Below are positions 60,654 through 64,000 of a DNA stretch of 64,000 bases, one piece after another (position 1 is the stretch's first letter; every line of letters begins with the position of its first letter). The position numbers were made by a program, and so were the translations under genes. The notes beneath the pieces were generated by a model. That model did not search any database and had not been told where the DNA came from. It saw only the letters and a list, made by a program, of their open reading frames with translations. This stretch comes from Oscillospiraceae bacterium (GTDB lineage: Bacteria > Bacillota > Clostridia > Oscillospirales > Oscillospiraceae), in NCBI GenBank assembly GCA_017458825.1, contig JAFSZX010000023.1, positions 62,001-126,000 of the forward strand, written 5' to 3'.

Positions 60654-62354
60654 ATGAATCACAACTGGAACGATCCCGGCTTTCAGGGCTTTGCCCATCG
60701 GGCGAAGAAGGAGCGCAAGCCCATCAAAAATCCGGCGGCGCGCACGCTGGTAAATGTGTTGGTGACGCTTTTATTCGGCGCGGTGTATTACTACGTGGCG
60801 CTGCCGCCTATCAATTTAAAGGCGGAGGAATTCTACGCATTTATCCTGCTGATGTGCGGTATGTACTGCTTCTGCGCCGCCATCACCGCCGGATTTCGGG
60901 GCGAGGGCGTGAAGGGGTATTTCGGCTTTGTGAAAAAGCAGTGCAAGATCCCCCTCATTCTGGCGCTGGCACTGGCGGCGGTGGCCATAGTGGGCAGTAT
61001 CGTGGGCTGGCAGATCTTCCGCGCCGGCGCCTACCGGGATCTTCTCACGGTGACCGGCGGCGACTTTGCCGCCGAGGTGGAGGAGATCTCCTACCGCCAG
61101 ATCCCCATGCTGGACGCCGACAGCGCCAGAAAACTGGGTAATCGTAAGCTGGGCGAGCTGGCGGACATGGTGAGCCAGTTTGAAGTGGCGGACGACTATA
61201 CCCAGATCAACTATCAGGGTCAGCCGGTGCGCGTTACGCCGCTGCGCTACGGCGACTGGATCAAGTGGCTCAATAACCGCACCCGCGGACTGCCGGCGTA
61301 TCTGGTGATCGACATGGTGACCCAGAACGTGGAGGTGGTGCGCCTGGAGCAGGGCATCCACTACACCACCGCCGAGCATTTCGGGCGCAATCTTTACCGC
61401 TATCTCCGTTTCCGCTATCCCACCTATCTCTTTGACGAGCCGGCGTTTGAGATCGACGAGCAGGGCAATCCCTACTGGGTCTGCCCCCGGATCACCAAGA
61501 CCATCGGGCTCTTCGGCGGCGTGGATATTGACGGCGCCGTGCTGGTCAACGCCGTCACCGGCGAGTGCGCCTATTACGACGTGGAGAACGTGCCGGAGTG
61601 GGTGGATCACGTATTCACGGCGGGGCTCATCATCCAGCAGTATGATTACCACGGCACATATATCAACGGCTTTTTCAACTCCCTGTTCGGTCAGCGCGAC
61701 GTGACGGAGACCACCGACGGCTATAACTATATCGCCATCGGGGACGACGTGTATATGTACACCGGCATTACCTCCGTGGTCAGCGACGAGTCCAATATCG
61801 GCTTTATCCTCTCCAACCAGCGCACCAAGGAGACACGGTTCTATTCCGTTGCCGGCGCGGAGGAGTTCTCCGCCATGGACAGCGCCGAGGGACAGGTCCA
61901 GCAGATGCACTATGAGGCGACCTTCCCGCTGCTGCTGAACATCTCCGGCCAGCCCACCTACTTCATGGCGCTCAAGGACGCGGCGGGACTGGTGAAGATG
62001 TACGCCATGGTGAACGTCAGCCAGTATCAGATCGTCGCCACCGGCGCCACCGTGGCGGATTGCGAGGGCAACTACCGGGCGATGCTTGCCAACAATCAGT
62101 TGGCGCCCGACACGCCTGTGGAGGAGCCGGACCTGCAGGAAGCCGCCGGCATTGTGGAGGAGCTCCGCTCGGCGGTGGTGGAGGGCAACACGGTGTACTA
62201 TCTGCGCGTAAACGGCGTGTGGTACAAAGGCTCCGCCGCCTCGGTACCGGCGCTGATCCTGCTGGACGAGGGTGAGGCAGTGCGCCTGCGTTACAGCCCC
62301 GAGGACGACGGCATCGCGCGGCTCATCCGTGAGATAGAGGTAACGGCGCAATAA
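60654..62354 (+). CDS. Large membrane protein of unknown function
   Basis: This 566-residue protein has a basic cytoplasmic start, three membrane helices (about 30-50, 60-82 and 97-122) and a 440-residue outside domain with many aromatic and acidic residues (for example YLVIDMVTQNVEVVRLEQG). Two PepSY/lipoprotein-like halves could be imagined, but I do not recognise a family. The ATG follows AAAGGAG, and it has its own promoter and terminator. It looks chromosomal, with the same G/C-rich third positions as the housekeeping genes. Confidence 0.75.
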   Translation: MNHNWNDPGFQGFAHRAKKERKPIKNPAARTLVNVLVTLLFGAVYYYVALPPINLKAEEFYAFILLMCGMYCFCAAITAGFRGEGVKGYFGFVKKQCKIPLILALALAAVAIVGSIVGWQIFRAGAYRDLLTVTGGDFAAEVEEISYRQIPMLDADSARKLGNRKLGELADMVSQFEVADDYTQINYQGQPVRVTPLRYGDWIKWLNNRTRGLPAYLVIDMVTQNVEVVRLEQGIHYTTAEHFGRNLYRYLRFRYPTYLFDEPAFEIDEQGNPYWVCPRITKTIGLFGGVDIDGAVLVNAVTGECAYYDVENVPEWVDHVFTAGLIIQQYDYHGTYINGFFNSLFGQRDVTETTDGYNYIAIGDDVYMYTGITSVVSDESNIGFILSNQRTKETRFYSVAGAEEFSAMDSAEGQVQQMHYEATFPLLLNISGQPTYFMALKDAAGLVKMYAMVNVSQYQIVATGATVADCEGNYRAMLANNQLAPDTPVEEPDLQEAAGIVEELRSAVVEGNTVYYLRVNGVWYKGSAASVPALILLDEGEAVRLRYSPEDDGIARLIREIEVTAQ

Positions 62355-62369
62355 ATGATTCGCACGCGA

Positions 62370-62406
62370 AAAAAGCGGAGCACTCCGTCGGAGTACTCCG
62401 CTTTTT
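62370..62406. terminator. Terminator between the membrane protein and zinc-ribbon genes
   Basis: AAAAAGCGGAG pairs with CTCCGCTTTTT, with an inner ACTCCG/CGGAGT pairing. It can serve both convergent genes. Confidence 0.85.
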
Positions 62407-62428
62407 CTTGCAAAAATGGGGGGGCAGA

Positions 62429-62857
62429 TCACGCTTCGCTTGCAGGCTGTTCCGGCTCCATGGGCGCGCCGCAATCGGGGCAGAATTTGCTGTTGGACGC
62501 GGCGCCGCAGACGGAACAGGTTTTCAGTGCCGGATCGATCACAACGTCGGCGCCGTCCTTGCAGGGGCGTGACGCTTCCAGCTCGGCGATCCGCGCCTTG
62601 GAGACGTTCACCGCCGCCACCACGTCCCGCACCGCGTCGGGGATCTCGCCGGAGAACTCCGCCACGAACCACTCACCGATGGCTTTGTAATTCTTGTCGA
62701 TCTCACGCTGTTCATTTAAGATCGCCACAGTCACCTTGGCGTTTTCCGAGGCGTATTTCGCCTTTTCCGCGGCGGTGCCCGCCAGATCCTTTGCCGCATC
62801 CGCCACCGAGCCTGCCAGCTCCTGTACACGCTTCATCAGTTCATCAAAGTTTGCCAT
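62429..62857 (-). CDS. Helical protein with C-terminal zinc ribbon
   Basis: This 142-residue protein begins with a long amphipathic helix rich in Ala/Lys/Glu (KDLAGTAAEKAKYASENAKV), of a kind seen in LEA-like or membrane-surface proteins. The end is a zinc ribbon with CSVCG and CPDCG. Function is unknown; ribbon-tailed proteins of this type are common in clostridia. The ATG at 62857 follows AAAGGAG. Confidence 0.75.
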   Translation of the reverse strand: MANFDELMKRVQELAGSVADAAKDLAGTAAEKAKYASENAKVTVAILNEQREIDKNYKAIGEWFVAEFSGEIPDAVRDVVAAVNVSKARIAELEASRPCKDGADVVIDPALKTCSVCGAASNSKFCPDCGAPMEPEQPASEA

Positions 62858-62966
62858 ATCCGATTCTCCTTTCCTGATCTCACTCGCTTTGCGTTGCAAA
62901 GATTATACCGTATCTATATTCGCCGCGCAAGGCGGATACGCAAGATTTAACACTTCTTTTACACTT

Positions 62967-64000
62967 TCAGTGTTCGATCCAGTCGGCGGCGCGACGCACG
63001 GCGCGCTTCCACAGGGCGTAATCCCTGCCACATTCATCCTCCGTGCGTTCGGGGCGGAAGACGCGCTGACTGCGCCGCAGAGCGGAAAGCTCCTCAAGAC
63101 TGCTCCAAACGCCGCAGCATAAGCCTGCCAGCGCTGCGGCGCCGAAAGCGGTGGTTTCCACCATGGCGGGGCGGTCCACGTCGATCCGCAAAAGATCCGC
63201 CTGGATCTGCAAGAGGATATCCGACACGCTGGCGCCGCCGTCTACCCGAAGACGGGTGATGTCGCATCCGGCGTCCTGCCGCATGGCGAGCATCAGATCC
63301 GTGACCTGATAGGCGATGCACTCCAGCACAGCCCGGGCGATATGGGCACGGTTGGTGCCCCGCGTAATACCCAGCAGAGCGCCTCGGGCGTACATATCCC
63401 AATAGGGCGCGCCCAAGCCGGTAAACGCCGGTACCAGCACTACGCCGCCGCTATCCGGCACCTGCGCCGCCAGCGTGTTGATCTCCGGCGCCGCGTCGAT
63501 GAGCTTCAGCTCGTCACGGATCCACTGGATGGTACTGCCGCCGTTGAACACGCTGCCCTCCAGCACGTAGGTAGTCTGACCGCCGATCTGCCAGCCAACG
63601 GAGCTGACCAGACCCGCCTGACTTTCCACCGGCGCGCCGCCCACGTTCATCAGCGTGAAACAGCCGGTGCCGTAGGTGTTCTTCGCGTCGCCCGCGGAAA
63701 AGCACGCCTGACCGAACAGCGCCGACTGCTGATCGCCGGCGGCGCCGCACACGGGCACGCCGGACAGCTTTTCCAAACCGCTGATGCCGGATTTGACGTA
63801 ACCGTAGACCTCGCTGTTGCCCGCCACCCGGGGCAGGATACACATAGGGATCCGCAGCGCCCGACACAGCTCCTCGTCCCAGCAGAGGCGGCGGATATCA
63901 AAGAGCATGGTGCGGCAGGCATTGGAAACGTCGGTCACATGCCGGCCGGTCAACTGCCAGATGAGCCACGTTTCCACCGTGCCGAAGAGCAGTTCGCCCC
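62967..64000 (-). CDS. glpK: Glycerol kinase (partial, N-terminus beyond the edge)
   Basis: The visible 344 residues are the C-terminal two thirds of a FGGY-family glycerol kinase, which phosphorylates glycerol to glycerol-3-phosphate. Landmarks are GELLFGTVETWLIW at the right edge, GDQQSALFGQ, NTYGTGCF, the substrate-binding FTGLGAPYWD and the FGGY signature region (RVDGGASVSDILLQIQADLL). The gene continues off the right edge. In Firmicutes it is often controlled by HPr-dependent phosphorylation, but the phosphorylated His region lies outside or at low conservation here. Confidence 0.95.
   Translation of the reverse strand, partial: GELLFGTVETWLIWQLTGRHVTDVSNACRTMLFDIRRLCWDEELCRALRIPMCILPRVAGNSEVYGYVKSGISGLEKLSGVPVCGAAGDQQSALFGQACFSAGDAKNTYGTGCFTLMNVGGAPVESQAGLVSSVGWQIGGQTTYVLEGSVFNGGSTIQWIRDELKLIDAAPEINTLAAQVPDSGGVVLVPAFTGLGAPYWDMYARGALLGITRGTNRAHIARAVLECIAYQVTDLMLAMRQDAGCDITRLRVDGGASVSDILLQIQADLLRIDVDRPAMVETTAFGAAALAGLCCGVWSSLEELSALRRSQRVFRPERTEDECGRDYALWKRAVRRAADWIEH

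Noticed and set aside
1..64000. Many long frames on the strand opposite to real genes
   Set aside because: High G/C third positions keep antisense frames open; these frames lack ribosome sites and give low-complexity Arg/His-rich sequence.

Overview
The window is a GC-rich stretch of a spore-forming member of the Firmicutes, most likely Clostridia of the Oscillospirales type. This is inferred from gene content: SpoIIID, a YlbJ/SpoVV-like protein, YqfC, YqfD, SpmA and SpmB are present, together with CtsR/ClpC heat-shock control, RsmI, MutS2, YqzL and DHHW/MBOAT surface-polymer genes. No rRNA, tRNA, CRISPR array or complete insertion sequence was seen. Genes are tightly packed, with many 1-4 bp overlaps and many GTG or TTG starts chosen by Shine-Dalgarno spacing.

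Region by region: 1-5795 (minus) is a beta-glucoside module: a membrane-anchored family-3 glycosidase with permuted domain order (it runs off the left edge), a GPH-type sugar symporter and a conventional family-3 beta-glucosidase, divergent from a LysR regulator (6235-7086). 7151-8930 is an isolated phage-type lysis cassette: two small proteins, a Hol44-like holin and a GH25 lysozyme. 9083-12028 holds an ABC exporter pair and dCMP deaminase. 12079-16263 is a DUF4358 / DHHW / MBOAT / DHHW surface-polymer acylation cluster. 16384-26690 is one co-directional run, in transcription order: lipoprotein, response regulator, histidine kinase, DUF1385, prmC, recA, recX, rimO, pgsA, pepT.

26873-30494 carries a small conserved-type protein, spoIIID, an aminotransferase with a foldable leader RNA, a DUF2461 gene and ylbJ. 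30594-37851 (plus) is the classical yqfC-yqfD-phoH-ybeY-era-yqzL-recO-mutS2 run linking sporulation, ribosome maturation and repair. HPr, uvrC, nudC, recG and a PAP2 protein follow. 44112-47070 is murI-DUF1934-argS. Then come an unknown acidic protein, an FAD oxidoreductase, thyA-folA, a histidine-kinase remnant, spmA-spmB, rsmI-trmN6-like genes and a ferredoxin.

53920-55975 and 59449-60514 are two small accessory patches, richer in A/T, with SLOG, XRE and ribbon-helix-helix genes, palindromic operators and two short repeat families. Between them lies the CtsR-controlled ctsR-mcsA-clpC operon, which has two CtsR boxes and lacks mcsB at the expected place. The right end carries a large unknown membrane protein, a zinc-ribbon protein and the 3' part of glycerol kinase.

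The most interesting items are the permuted glycosidase beside its transporter, the orphan lysis cassette, the RHH/membrane-protein operon divergent from an XRE gene with operator palindromes, the paired repeats, the aminotransferase leader, and the lipoprotein with EF-hand-like loops heading a two-component operon.
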